Position numbers and translations under genes: made by a program | Source of the DNA: Micromonospora sp. M71_S20 | GTDB lineage: Bacteria; Actinomycetota; Actinomycetes; Mycobacteriales; Micromonosporaceae | DNA length: 64,000 nt | Reading direction: 5' to 3' | Assembly: GCF_003664255.1 (NCBI RefSeq) | Contig: NZ_RCCV01000001.1 | Location: 558,001 to 622,000 of the forward strand | Shown: positions 19,059-27,622 of the stretch, in pieces | Layout of the letters: every line of letters begins with the position of its first letter | Position numbering within the stretch: the first letter of the stretch is position 1 | Notes under the pieces: model-generated | What the model saw: the letters and a program-made list of their open reading frames with translations, nothing else | The model's database searches: none | Told to the model about the DNA's origin: nothing

Positions 19059-21989
19059 GTGGCACAACCGGAGTGGACACCCTGGATGAGCCGGCGGCGA
19101 CGCCGACTCGTCCCCGTCCTGGCGGCGACCGCGGTGGCGGCCGCGCTGCTGCCCACCGGCCCCACCGCAGCCGCCCCCACCGGTGGCGCCTCCGCCGAGC
19201 GGCGCTCCGGCCCGTTCGCCGAGGGGCAGCACCAGCACGCCGACGTCGACAACCGCCCCGGCACCGCCGCCCCCGACGCGCGGCAGCGGGGCCTGGCGCG
19301 CAGGGCCGACCCGGACGCCCGCTGGAACCGGCTCGGCACCCCGCACGCGCTCGGCCCCGGCAGCGCGCCCCTCGCCACCGGTCTCCCCGCCGAGCCGGAG
19401 GCGGCCGCCCGCGCGTACCTCACCGGTCATCACGACCTCTTCGGCCTGGACGCCGCGGCGGTCGACGCGATGGACCGGGTCCTGGTCCGCCCGATCGGCG
19501 CCGGCGCCGTCGTCACGCTCCGGCAGCGCTTCGGCGATCTGCCGGCCGGGCACGACGGCCTGGTCACCGTCGCGGTCGCCGGCGGCAAGGTCCTCGCGGT
19601 CAGCTCCTCGCTGTCCCGGGACACCGCCGCGCCGGCGCCGGCCACCCTCACCGACGAGCAGGCGTACGCCGCGGCGCGCGCCGACGCCGGCCTGACCGCC
19701 GAGGCGGTACGCAGCCACAGCGTCCGCGCCGTCGCCGTGCCCACCCCGCTCGACGGCCCCCGGGCCGCCTACGAGGTGACCCTGATCGGCGCCGACACCG
19801 ACCACCCGGAGGCGTTCACCACCTACGTCGACGGGATCACCGGGCAGGTGCTGGTCCGCGAGGACCTCGTCGACTTCGACTCGGACAACCCGAGCTGGGC
19901 GGTCTTCCCGGCCACCCCGCCACGCGACCTGGGCCCCGGGCAGGATCCCCGGGTGCGCTGGTGCGGCGACCCCGCGCCGGGCTGCCAGGCGGCCTTCCGC
20001 GACCCGGCCACCGGCCAGCCCTGGGACGTCGACGCGGCCACCGGCACGCCGACCGGCACCGCCCGCGGCAACTCCGCCAACACCGTGCTCTCCTGGGGCG
20101 GCGGCACGCCGGCCGTACCGGCCACGCCCAGCCCGGAGCGCCGCTACGAGTACCCGTTCACCGACCAGTGGCACCAGGCCCGCTGCAACCCGCAGGTGTT
20201 CACCTCGGCGCAGCGCAACGACGGCGACGCCGCGATCGCCAACCTGTTCGCCATGCACAACCGGATGCACGACTGGGCATGGCACCTCGGCTTCACCGAG
20301 GCGACCTGGAACCTCCAGGCGGTCAACCTGACCCCGCAGGGCCTGGGTGGCGACGCCGAGCAGGGCCGCGCCCAGCAGGGCGCGCTCAGCGGCAACCGGA
20401 ACAACGCCAACCAGGGCACGCCGCGCGACGGCCTGCCGCCCACCACCAACATGTACCTGTGGCAGCCGCAGGCCGGCGGGCCGTACCCGCCCTGCGTCGA
20501 CGGCGACTACGACATGACGGTGATCGGGCACGAGTACACCCATGCCATCACCAACCGCATGATCGCCGGCCCGGACAGCGGCATCAGCGGGCACCAGGGC
20601 GGCTCGATGGGCGAGTCGTGGAGCGATCTGCTCGCCGCCGAGTACCTGTTCCAGCACGGGCTGCGCGCCCCCGGCGAGACGCCCTACGTCACCGGCGGCT
20701 ACGTCACCGGCAACCTGGTCAGCGGCATCCGCAACCACGACTTCAGCCGCAGCCCGCTGAACTACTCCGACGTCGGCTACAACACCGGCGGGCCCGCCGT
20801 GCACGCCGACGGCGAGATCTGGAGCGCCACCAACTTCCGGGTGCGCGCCGCGCTCATGAAGCGGTACGGCGCCGGCACCCCGCAGCGGCAGCTCGACTGC
20901 GCACTCGGCAAGGTGGCGGTGGAGCAGTGCCCGGGCAACCGGCGCTGGTCGCAGCTGGTCTTCGACTCGTTCCTGCTCCAGGCCGCCAGCCAGGTGAGCA
21001 TGCTCGACATGCGGGACAACATGCTCACCGCCGACCTGCTCCGCTTCGGCGGCGCCAACCAGGACCTGCTCTGGGCCGAGTTCGCCCGCTCCGGGATGGG
21101 CCGCGACGCCGCCACCAACGGCGCCGCCGACACGGACCCGACGCCGAGCTTCGCCGCCCCCGGCGCCGACAACGCGGTGCTCACCCTCCGGCCGAAGGGC
21201 GACAGCGCCGACGCGCCGATCCGGGTGTACGTCGGGGCGTACGAGGCGCGGGCGGTGCCGGTGGCCGACACCGACCCGGCCACCGCGCTGCCGGACACCG
21301 TCGAGCTTGTGCCCGGCACGTACCAGCTGCTCGCCGTCGCGCCCGGCTTCGGCCACCAGCGGCTGACCGTGGTCGCCAAGGCCGGCAAGGAGGGGTACGT
21401 CGACCTTCGGATGAGCCGGAACCTGGCGTCCACGGCGTCCGGCGCGACGGTCACCGGTGACGGGGTCAACCTGGAGCGCATCGCCGACGACACCGAGGCC
21501 ACCAACTGGGCCTCCCTGGACGGGGTGGCCGGCCGGCAGGTGACCGTGGCGCTGCCCGGGGACGCCCCACAGGTCGTGAAGCGGGTGAACGTCAGCGCCA
21601 TGCTGCGCCCGGCGATCGCCGGCGACGCCGACCCGGGCAGCCAGAACGCGCTCAGCGCGCTGCGCTCGTTCGCGGTGTCGGCGTGCAACGCGAAGACGAC
21701 CGACTGCGCGGATCCGGCGAACTGGCGGCGGATCCACACCAGCGCGCCCGACGCGTTCCCCGGCGGGGCGTACCGGGCGTACGTGCGGGACGTCAACCTG
21801 CGCGAGTTCCTGGTGCCGACCACGCTGGCCACGCACCTGCGGTTGGAGGTGCTCGCCAGCCAGTGCACCGGCGGCCCCGCCTACGCCGGTGAGCAGGACG
21901 ACGACCCGGCGACCACCACCGACTGCGCGACGGCCAGCCCGGCGCGTACGCAGGTGCGCATCGCCGAGTTCCAGGCGTTTTCGAAGTGA
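19059..21989 (+). CDS. secreted M36 (fungalysin-type) zinc metalloprotease
   Basis: A 976-residue secreted protease. The signal peptide runs SRRRRRLVPVLAATAVAAAL to about residue 43, cut near TAAAPT. A fungalysin/thermolysin propeptide region follows (about 60-270). The M36 catalytic domain (about 300-680) carries the zinc motif HEYTH (His491, Glu492, His495), with the third ligand Glu519 in MGESWSD. The C-terminal part (about 800-976) looks like an F5/8-type discoidin domain (ADDTEATNWASLDG). GTG 19059 has GAGGAGG 4 nt upstream. It degrades external protein for nutrition. It stands alone, with a terminator just after the stop. Confidence 0.93.
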   Translation: MAQPEWTPWMSRRRRRLVPVLAATAVAAALLPTGPTAAAPTGGASAERRSGPFAEGQHQHADVDNRPGTAAPDARQRGLARRADPDARWNRLGTPHALGPGSAPLATGLPAEPEAAARAYLTGHHDLFGLDAAAVDAMDRVLVRPIGAGAVVTLRQRFGDLPAGHDGLVTVAVAGGKVLAVSSSLSRDTAAPAPATLTDEQAYAAARADAGLTAEAVRSHSVRAVAVPTPLDGPRAAYEVTLIGADTDHPEAFTTYVDGITGQVLVREDLVDFDSDNPSWAVFPATPPRDLGPGQDPRVRWCGDPAPGCQAAFRDPATGQPWDVDAATGTPTGTARGNSANTVLSWGGGTPAVPATPSPERRYEYPFTDQWHQARCNPQVFTSAQRNDGDAAIANLFAMHNRMHDWAWHLGFTEATWNLQAVNLTPQGLGGDAEQGRAQQGALSGNRNNANQGTPRDGLPPTTNMYLWQPQAGGPYPPCVDGDYDMTVIGHEYTHAITNRMIAGPDSGISGHQGGSMGESWSDLLAAEYLFQHGLRAPGETPYVTGGYVTGNLVSGIRNHDFSRSPLNYSDVGYNTGGPAVHADGEIWSATNFRVRAALMKRYGAGTPQRQLDCALGKVAVEQCPGNRRWSQLVFDSFLLQAASQVSMLDMRDNMLTADLLRFGGANQDLLWAEFARSGMGRDAATNGAADTDPTPSFAAPGADNAVLTLRPKGDSADAPIRVYVGAYEARAVPVADTDPATALPDTVELVPGTYQLLAVAPGFGHQRLTVVAKAGKEGYVDLRMSRNLASTASGATVTGDGVNLERIADDTEATNWASLDGVAGRQVTVALPGDAPQVVKRVNVSAMLRPAIAGDADPGSQNALSALRSFAVSACNAKTTDCADPANWRRIHTSAPDAFPGGAYRAYVRDVNLREFLVPTTLATHLRLEVLASQCTGGPAYAGEQDDDPATTTDCATASPARTQVRIAEFQAFSK

Positions 21990-21993
21990 CCGC

Positions 21994-22031
21994 CCGTCGG
22001 GGCCGGTCGGCGCGTCGGCCGGCCCCGACGG
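21994..22031 (+). terminator. 13-bp stem terminator after the protease gene
   Basis: CCGTCGGGGCCGG (21994-22006) pairs perfectly with 22019-22031 across a 12-nt loop, starting 5 nt after the stop codon. Confidence 0.75.
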
Positions 22032-22069
22032 ACCACCTCCGGTGACCGGTCCCGGTGGCGTCCCCCCGG

Positions 22070-22951
22070 TCAGCGGCGGGCGGCCCGCCACCGCCCGGGC
22101 GCGGCGGGCCGTTCCCAGCGCCGGTCCGGCCCGGCGTCGTCGTCCGCGCCGGCCGCCCGGGTCAGGTGGCGCAGCCGCAGCAGCAGGCCGAGGCCGAGTG
22201 AGAGCAGCAGCCCGCCGAGCAGGAACGCGGCCTGCACGGCCCCGAAACCCCCGGACCCCGCCACCGGCCGCCCCGCGCCGGCTGCCGGCGGCGCCCCGGC
22301 GGCCGCGGGCTCGTCGGTGACGGGTTCGTCGGTCACCGGCTCGTCGGCGGCGGCCGCCTCCCCGGGCTCCGCCGCTTCTGCGGTCGTCGCGGCCAATCCG
22401 GTCGGATCGGCCGGGGTGGCGCGGGGCTCCGGCTCCTCGGGCGCGGCCGTCCGGGCGGCCGACCCGACCACCGACCGCGTCGCCGTCTGCCGGGACAGCA
22501 GCCGCAGGTTCGCGTCGTACGCCTCCGCCGCCAGGGTGATCCGCCCCCGGGTGACGTCCCCGGCGAAGGCCAACCGGTAGCGGGCGGTGACCGTCCGCCC
22601 GAGGCAGAGCGTGCCCGGGTCGAGCCGACGGTCGGTCAGCCGGGCCACGTCCCCGTCGGCGCGGATGTCCAGCGGGAACGAGCCGGTCTCCTCGACCCGG
22701 TCCATCCTGACCTGGTCGAGCCGGATCCCGCGTACCCGCAGCACCATCGACCAGCGGACCTTGTCGCAGCCGCCGTCGTCGCGGGAGACCACGGCGGAGA
22801 CGGTCTCCACCCGGCCCCCGGCGGTGAACTCGTCAGGCAGGCCGCTCAGCTCGGTGGTGAAGGCCGCCTGCGCGGGCACGGGCAGACCCGCCCCGGTCAG
22901 GCAGCCGAGCACCACCCCGGCCCGTAGCGCGTACCGCCACCCGGTCGCCAC
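22070..22951 (-). CDS. secreted, membrane-anchored protein of unknown function
   Basis: A 293-residue protein with no family I recognise. It has a signal peptide (GWRYALRAGVVLGCLTGAGL, cut after AQA), then an extracellular beta-rich domain of about 150 residues with a pair of Cys (GGCDKVRW, GTLCLGRT). A Pro/Ala/Glu-rich stalk with repeated DEPVT follows, then one membrane segment (AAFLLGGLLLSLGLGLLLRL) and a short basic/acidic tail. This is a type I membrane layout with an outward-facing domain. GTG 22951 has GGGAGG 9 nt upstream. It converges on the protease gene, with 80 bp between stops. Confidence 0.7.
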   Translation of the reverse strand: MATGWRYALRAGVVLGCLTGAGLPVPAQAAFTTELSGLPDEFTAGGRVETVSAVVSRDDGGCDKVRWSMVLRVRGIRLDQVRMDRVEETGSFPLDIRADGDVARLTDRRLDPGTLCLGRTVTARYRLAFAGDVTRGRITLAAEAYDANLRLLSRQTATRSVVGSAARTAAPEEPEPRATPADPTGLAATTAEAAEPGEAAAADEPVTDEPVTDEPAAAGAPPAAGAGRPVAGSGGFGAVQAAFLLGGLLLSLGLGLLLRLRHLTRAAGADDDAGPDRRWERPAAPGRWRAARR

Positions 22952-23191
22952 CGTTCCCACCTCCCGTCGGTCGCCGCCAACCCGCAACGCTGCCAGCGCC
23001 ACCGGCCGGCCGGTAGACGGGCGTGTTCGCACCGGTCGCCAAGCGCGGGGGCTGATTTAACCGACGGTGGTGAACCGGTCACCCCTCCCCCGCGACACGC
23101 CTGGCCCCGACGACCGCGCGCCGGCAGCCGGGCGGTGCCGGCCGGGGTGGCGCCGGTCGGCGGGTCCGGGCGGCGGGGGACAATCGCCGGC

Positions 23192-23860
23192 GTGTCCGAC
23201 CTCTCTGCCGCCTTCGTCCGGCTGCACGCCAGCCTCTCCCCGGTCGCCTTCGTTCCCGAGGTGCGGTTGCACCAGGCGGACGACGCCATCGGGCTGTGGG
23301 AGTTGACCGAGGGCGAGTTCCGCAGCGCGCAGCCGCCGCCGTTCTGGGCCTTCGCCTGGGCCGGCGGGCAGGCGCTGGCCCGGTACGTCACCGACCACCC
23401 GGAGCTGGTCGCCGGCCGCCGGGTGCTCGACCTCGCCGCGGGCTCCGGGCTGGTCGCCATCGCCGCCGCGCGGGCCGGCGCCGCCGCCGTGCGCGCGGTG
23501 GAGATCGACGAGCTGGCCGTCGCGGCCGTCGCGGTCAACGCCGAGGCCAACGGGGTACGCGTCGACGCCGAACTCGGCGACGTCCTCGACGGCGACGCCG
23601 GTGGTGCCGAGGTGGTGCTCGCCGGGGACGTGTTCTACAGCCAGGCGATGGCCAACCGGGTGCTGCGCTTCCTGCTCCGGGCCGCCCGCTCCGGGGCCCG
23701 GGTGCTGGTCGGCGACCCCGGCCGGGCCTTCCTGCCCCACGACCGCTTCGACGAGCTGGCCGTCTACGACGTGCCGGTGCCCGAGACGCTGGAGAGCGTA
23801 CGGGTGAAGCGCACCACGGTGTGGCAGTTGCGGGCGGGGCTGCCGGGGGCGGGCCGCTAG
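23192..23860 (+). CDS. class I SAM-dependent methyltransferase (ETFB-lysine/NNMT-like)
   Basis: A 222-residue methyltransferase. PPFWAFAWAGGQALARYV at about 47-64 precedes the SAM-binding VLDLAAGSGLVAIAAA near 78. AVEIDELA gives the acidic ribose-binding loop, and LAGDVFYS (about 146) replaces the usual catalytic motif. This layout matches the lysine methyltransferase family that includes ETFB-KMT; the substrate is unknown. GTG 23192 lies 7 nt after GACAAT, a leaderless-type -10. The P450 gene follows after 9 nt, so the two are probably co-transcribed. Confidence 0.85.
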   Translation: MSDLSAAFVRLHASLSPVAFVPEVRLHQADDAIGLWELTEGEFRSAQPPPFWAFAWAGGQALARYVTDHPELVAGRRVLDLAAGSGLVAIAAARAGAAAVRAVEIDELAVAAVAVNAEANGVRVDAELGDVLDGDAGGAEVVLAGDVFYSQAMANRVLRFLLRAARSGARVLVGDPGRAFLPHDRFDELAVYDVPVPETLESVRVKRTTVWQLRAGLPGAGR

Positions 23861-23869
23861 CGTGTCGGC

Positions 23870-25033
23870 GTGCTGTTCCGGAGCTGGGCGCAGACCGCCG
23901 ACGCGCACTGGCCGGACGTGGCCCGGGTGGCCGACCACGTGGGGGTCGCTCACCTGGTCGTGACCCGGCACGCCCTGGTCCGACAGGTGCTCACCGATCC
24001 CACGACGTACCGGCCGGACAACGCGCTGGACGCGGTGACCCCGATGCCGGTGGCCGCGCTGCGGGTGCTGGCCGGGCACCGGTTCCGGCTGCCGCCGACC
24101 CTGGCGAACAACGGTGGCGCCAGCCACCCGGCGATCCGGGCGATCGTCGCCGACGCCCTGCACCCGACGCGGGTCGCCGCCCAGCGGCCCTGGCTGACCG
24201 GGCTGGTCCGGGAGCGCGTCGGCGGGATCGCCGCCACCCTGGACGCCGGCGGGTCGGTGGACCTGTACGCCGAACTCGCCGCCGACCTGCCGCTGCTGGT
24301 GCTGGCGCGGCTGGTCGAGCTGCCGGACGCACCGGTCGGCGCCGTGAAGGAGTTCGCCCGCGCCGCGCTGGAGCTGTTCTGGGCGCCGCTGGACGCCGGA
24401 CGGCAGCAGGCCCTCGCCGCTGAGGTGGGCCGCTTCCACCGGGTGCTGCGGGAGTTCGCCGCGACCGGGGGCGGCCTGGCCGGGTCGCTGCGGGCTGCCG
24501 GGCACCCGCCCGACGTGGTGGTCGGCGCGCTGTTCTTCCTGCTGGTGGCCGGCCAGGAGACGACCTCGCAGTTCCTCACCCTGCTGCTGCACCGGCTGAC
24601 CGGCGAGCCGGCCGTGCTGGCCGGCCTGCGCGACGGCACCGTCGCGGTCGCCGACGTGGTCGAGGAGGGGCTGCGGCTGGAGCCGCCGATCGTGACCTGG
24701 CGACGGGTGGCGGCGGTGGACACCACGCTGGGCGGGACGGCGGTGCCGGCGGGCACCAGCATCGTGCTCTGGCTGGCCCGCGCCGGACGGGATGCGGCCA
24801 CCGTCGACGCGCCGGACGAGTTCCGGCCCGGACAACGGGGCTCCCGCCGGCACCTGGCCTTCGGGGCGGGCGCGCACCGGTGCGTCGGCGACCAACTGGC
24901 CCGGATGGAGGCGGCGGTGGTGGTCACGGAGACCACCCCGCTGCTGGACGGGGTGACCGTGCTCCGCGAGCCGTGGTGCCCGGACAACCTGACCTTCCGG
25001 ATGCCCGACGCCTTCGTCGTCCGCAGGCGCTGA
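23870..25033 (+). CDS. cytochrome P450
   Basis: A 387-residue soluble bacterial P450. Its parts are the I-helix AGQETTSQF (about 228), the K-helix EGLRLEPP with the E-x-x-R pair, and the haem loop HLAFGAGAHRCVGDQLARM with haem ligand Cys338. It hydroxylates an unknown small molecule using external ferredoxin; no ferredoxin gene is nearby. GTG 23870 follows the methyltransferase stop closely. TAGCGT at 23858-23863, which contains that stop codon, sits 6 nt before the GTG and could also act as a -10 element. No biosynthetic core enzyme is close. Confidence 0.93.
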   Translation: MLFRSWAQTADAHWPDVARVADHVGVAHLVVTRHALVRQVLTDPTTYRPDNALDAVTPMPVAALRVLAGHRFRLPPTLANNGGASHPAIRAIVADALHPTRVAAQRPWLTGLVRERVGGIAATLDAGGSVDLYAELAADLPLLVLARLVELPDAPVGAVKEFARAALELFWAPLDAGRQQALAAEVGRFHRVLREFAATGGGLAGSLRAAGHPPDVVVGALFFLLVAGQETTSQFLTLLLHRLTGEPAVLAGLRDGTVAVADVVEEGLRLEPPIVTWRRVAAVDTTLGGTAVPAGTSIVLWLARAGRDAATVDAPDEFRPGQRGSRRHLAFGAGAHRCVGDQLARMEAAVVVTETTPLLDGVTVLREPWCPDNLTFRMPDAFVVRRR

Positions 25034-25153
25034 ACCGGCACGCCCGCCGTGGTGCGCGCGCCGTGGCAGGCCAGGAACACCGGCCAACCAGCGGTGATCA
25101 GGACGCCGGAGCGGACCGCGTCGCCCGGCGGGAGGGGTGGCGGTGGGAGAGAC

Positions 25154-25167
25154 CCGACGAAAGTCAG
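25154..25167 (+). promoter_or_regulatory. 14-nt motif upstream of the ABC exporter, shared with the kinase promoter
   Basis: CCGACGAAAGTCAG contains the short dyad GAC-N4-GTC. It occurs again at 29437-29450 upstream of the histidine kinase. It lies about 60-73 nt before the ABC start. It is a candidate binding site for the adjacent NarL-type regulator. Confidence 0.5.
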
Positions 25168-25226
25168 TGGACGGTGGTGCCGTTCGGGCGCGGTCGGGGC
25201 GGGGGTGCCGGACCTAGCGTCAGTGC

Positions 25227-26159
25227 ATGATCACATTACGTGGGTTGACCAAGCGGTTCGGGGACACGACCGCCGTCGACGCCCTGACCGTCGACATCGG
25301 ACCCGGCCGGGTCACCGGGTTCCTCGGCCCGAACGGCGCGGGCAAGTCCACCACCATGCGGATGATCCTCGGGCTGGACCGGCCCACCGCCGGGCAGGCG
25401 CTCGTGGGCGGGCGGACGTACCGGGAGCTGCGGCGCCCGCTGCGCGAGGTCGGCGCGCTGCTCGACGCCCGGGCCGTGCATCCCGCCCGCTCGGGTCGGG
25501 CGCACCTGCTCGCGATGGCCCGCAGCAACGGGATACCGGACCGCAGGGTGGACGAGGTGCTCGCCACCGTGGGGCTGGACGCCCGCGCCGCGGCCAAGCC
25601 CGGCCGCACCCTCTCCCTCGGCATGGGCCAGCGGCTCGGCATCGCCGGTGCGCTGCTCGGCGACCCGCCGGTGCTGATGTTCGACGAGCCGGTCAACGGC
25701 CTCGACCCGGACGGGGTGCGCTGGGTCCGGCAGCTGATGCGGTCGCTGGCAGACGAGGGCCGGACGATCTTCGTCTCCAGCCACCTGATGACCGAGATGC
25801 AGCTCACCGCCGACCGGCTCGTGGTGATCGGCCGGGGTCGCCTGCTCGCCGACGCGCCGATCGACGAGGTCATCGCCGGCAGCGCGGTGGCCGTCCGGGT
25901 ACGCAGCCCGCAGCCGGCCGGCCTCGCCGCGCTCGCCGGGCGGCTCACCGCCGCCGGGGCCGCCGTCGAGCCGGCCGGCCCGGACGAGCTGACCGTCACC
26001 GGCGCCACCGTCGAGCGGATCGGCGATCTGGCGTACGAGCTGGGGGTGCGGTTGCACGGGCTCAGCCCGCACGGGGCGTCCCTGGAACAGGCCTTCATGG
26101 AACTGACCGCCGACAGCGTCGAGTACGCCGGCACCCCCACCCGGAACGAGGCACGATGA
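25227..26159 (+). CDS. ABC transporter ATP-binding protein (drug/DrrA-like)
   Basis: A 310-residue ABC ATPase: Walker A GPNGAGKST (about 35-43), signature LSLGMGQRLGIA, Walker B VLMFDEPVNGLDP, then the His-switch SSHLM. A C-terminal extension (about 220-310) is typical of ABC-2 exporter subunits. It powers export of an unknown compound through the permease encoded next. TAGCGT at 25215-25220 sits 6 nt before the ATG (leaderless type). The stop overlaps the permease start as ATGA. The convergent two-component system and a shared upstream motif suggest it is induced by the substrate or by envelope stress. Confidence 0.95.
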   Translation: MITLRGLTKRFGDTTAVDALTVDIGPGRVTGFLGPNGAGKSTTMRMILGLDRPTAGQALVGGRTYRELRRPLREVGALLDARAVHPARSGRAHLLAMARSNGIPDRRVDEVLATVGLDARAAAKPGRTLSLGMGQRLGIAGALLGDPPVLMFDEPVNGLDPDGVRWVRQLMRSLADEGRTIFVSSHLMTEMQLTADRLVVIGRGRLLADAPIDEVIAGSAVAVRVRSPQPAGLAALAGRLTAAGAAVEPAGPDELTVTGATVERIGDLAYELGVRLHGLSPHGASLEQAFMELTADSVEYAGTPTRNEAR

Positions 26160-26908
26160 ACACGATCTCCGCCGAGTGGACCAAGCTGTGGTCCGTGCGT
26201 TCCACCTGGTGGTCGCTGCTGGCCGGGGTGCTGCTGATGGCCGCCACCGCCGGTCAGCTGGCCATCTACGCCGCCAACGCGAACACCAACGACGACCCGG
26301 CCGACGACGCCGGGATCGTCACCGTCGGCAGCGTCGTGATCGGCTCGGTCGAGCTGACCCAGTACGCCGTGCTGGCGCTGGGCCTGCTCGTGGTCACCAG
26401 CGAGTTCACCAGCGGCACGATCCGTACCACCCTGCAGTGCACGCCGTCGCGCGGCCGGGTGCTGCTGGCCAAGGCCGCGGTGACCGGGGCGGTGACGTTC
26501 GCGCTCGGGCTGCTGCTCGGCGCGGTCGGCGCGCTCGTGGCGCGGCCGGTGCTCGGCCGCTGGGGCGCCGCGCCGGCTGGCGGCACGGTCAGCGACGTCC
26601 TCGCGGTGGCGACCTACCTGGCGCTGGTCGGCGTGCTGGCCCTCGGGCTCGGCGCGGCCCTGCGCAGCGCGGTGCTCACCCTGACCGTGCTCGTCGCCAC
26701 CCTGATGATCGTTCCGCTGTCGTTGCAGGAGCCGGACATCGCCGTGCTCAACCGGGTCGCCGACGCCTTCCCTGGGGTCGCCGGCGGGCACTTCCTGGCC
26801 GGGGACACCGACCCGTACCCGGCGCCGGTCGGGTTGCTCCTGCTCGCGGGCTGGGCCGGCGCGGCGCTGTTGCTGGGCCGGGCCGCGATGCGCCGCCGGG
26901 ACGCCTGA
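26156..26908 (+). CDS. ABC-2 type transporter permease
   Basis: A 250-residue membrane protein with six predicted segments. It begins MNTISAEWTKLWSVRSTWWS, the standard opening of actinobacterial ABC-2 permeases, and contains the family pattern EFTSGTIRTTLQCTPSRGRV near residue 82. It is translationally coupled to the ATPase by a 4-nt overlap. The pair should form a homodimeric half-exporter in the membrane. Confidence 0.93.
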   Translation: MNTISAEWTKLWSVRSTWWSLLAGVLLMAATAGQLAIYAANANTNDDPADDAGIVTVGSVVIGSVELTQYAVLALGLLVVTSEFTSGTIRTTLQCTPSRGRVLLAKAAVTGAVTFALGLLLGAVGALVARPVLGRWGAAPAGGTVSDVLAVATYLALVGVLALGLGAALRSAVLTLTVLVATLMIVPLSLQEPDIAVLNRVADAFPGVAGGHFLAGDTDPYPAPVGLLLLAGWAGAALLLGRAAMRRRDA

Positions 26909-26944
26909 GGCACCCGGACGCGTGCGGTGCCGGGGCGGGGCGGG

Positions 26945-27622
26945 TCAGCCGGTCGGCTCGACCAGCCCCGCCTCGTACGCGAGGATCGCCGCCTGCACCC
27001 GGTTGCGCACCTCGAGCCGGGTGAAGATGCTCGTCAGGTAGCTCTTCACGGTCCCCTCGACCAGGTGCAGCCGGCGGGCGATCTCGGCGTTGGACAGCCC
27101 GACCCCGACCAGCGCGAGGACCTCCCGCTCACGCTCGGTCAGCCCGGCCAGCCGGTCCCGGGCCACGGGCCGACGGGCCACCCGGTCACCGCCCAGCTCG
27201 ATGACCCGGCGGGCCACCCGCGGCGACAGGTACGCGCCACCGTCGGCGACGGCGTGCACACCGGCGATCAGCTCGCGCGGGTCGCCGGCCTTGAGCAGGA
27301 ATCCGCTCGCCCCGTGCCCGAGCGCCCGGGCGACGTGGTCGTCCTCGCCGAACGTGGTCAGCATGAGCGTCGCCGTCTCCGGCACGAGCCGGCGGATCTC
27401 GGCGGCGGCGGTGAGCCCGTCCATCCTCGGCATCCGGATGTCCAGCAGCGCCACCCGGGGCCGGTGCGCCCGGACGAGTTCCACCGCGGCCCGGCCGTCG
27501 CCGGCCTCGGCCACCACCTCGATGCCCGCATCGGTGGCCAGGATGGCCCGGACACCGGCCCGGATCATCGCCTCGTCGTCGGCGAGGACGACCCGCACCG
27601 GGCCGGCCGTGTCGGCGTTCAT
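26945..27622 (-). CDS. NarL/LuxR-family response regulator
   Basis: A 225-residue regulator. The receiver is at about 9-125 (VVLADDEAMIRAG, phospho-acceptor in ALLDIRMPRMDG), and the LuxR HTH is at about 158-218 (LTEREREVLALVGVGLSNAE, then GTVKSYLTSIFTRL). The start ATG at 27622 overlaps the kinase stop, so kinase and regulator are translationally coupled. It is convergent with the ABC exporter. A 14-nt dyad-containing motif upstream of both the exporter and this operon is the likely binding site. Confidence 0.94.
   Translation of the reverse strand: MNADTAGPVRVVLADDEAMIRAGVRAILATDAGIEVVAEAGDGRAAVELVRAHRPRVALLDIRMPRMDGLTAAAEIRRLVPETATLMLTTFGEDDHVARALGHGASGFLLKAGDPRELIAGVHAVADGGAYLSPRVARRVIELGGDRVARRPVARDRLAGLTEREREVLALVGVGLSNAEIARRLHLVEGTVKSYLTSIFTRLEVRNRVQAAILAYEAGLVEPTG

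Noticed and set aside
23192..26908. Methyltransferase, P450 and ABC exporter as a natural-product cluster
   Set aside because: No synthase, synthetase, terpene cyclase or precursor-peptide gene is present between or around them. The exporter has its own promoter and a two-component partner.
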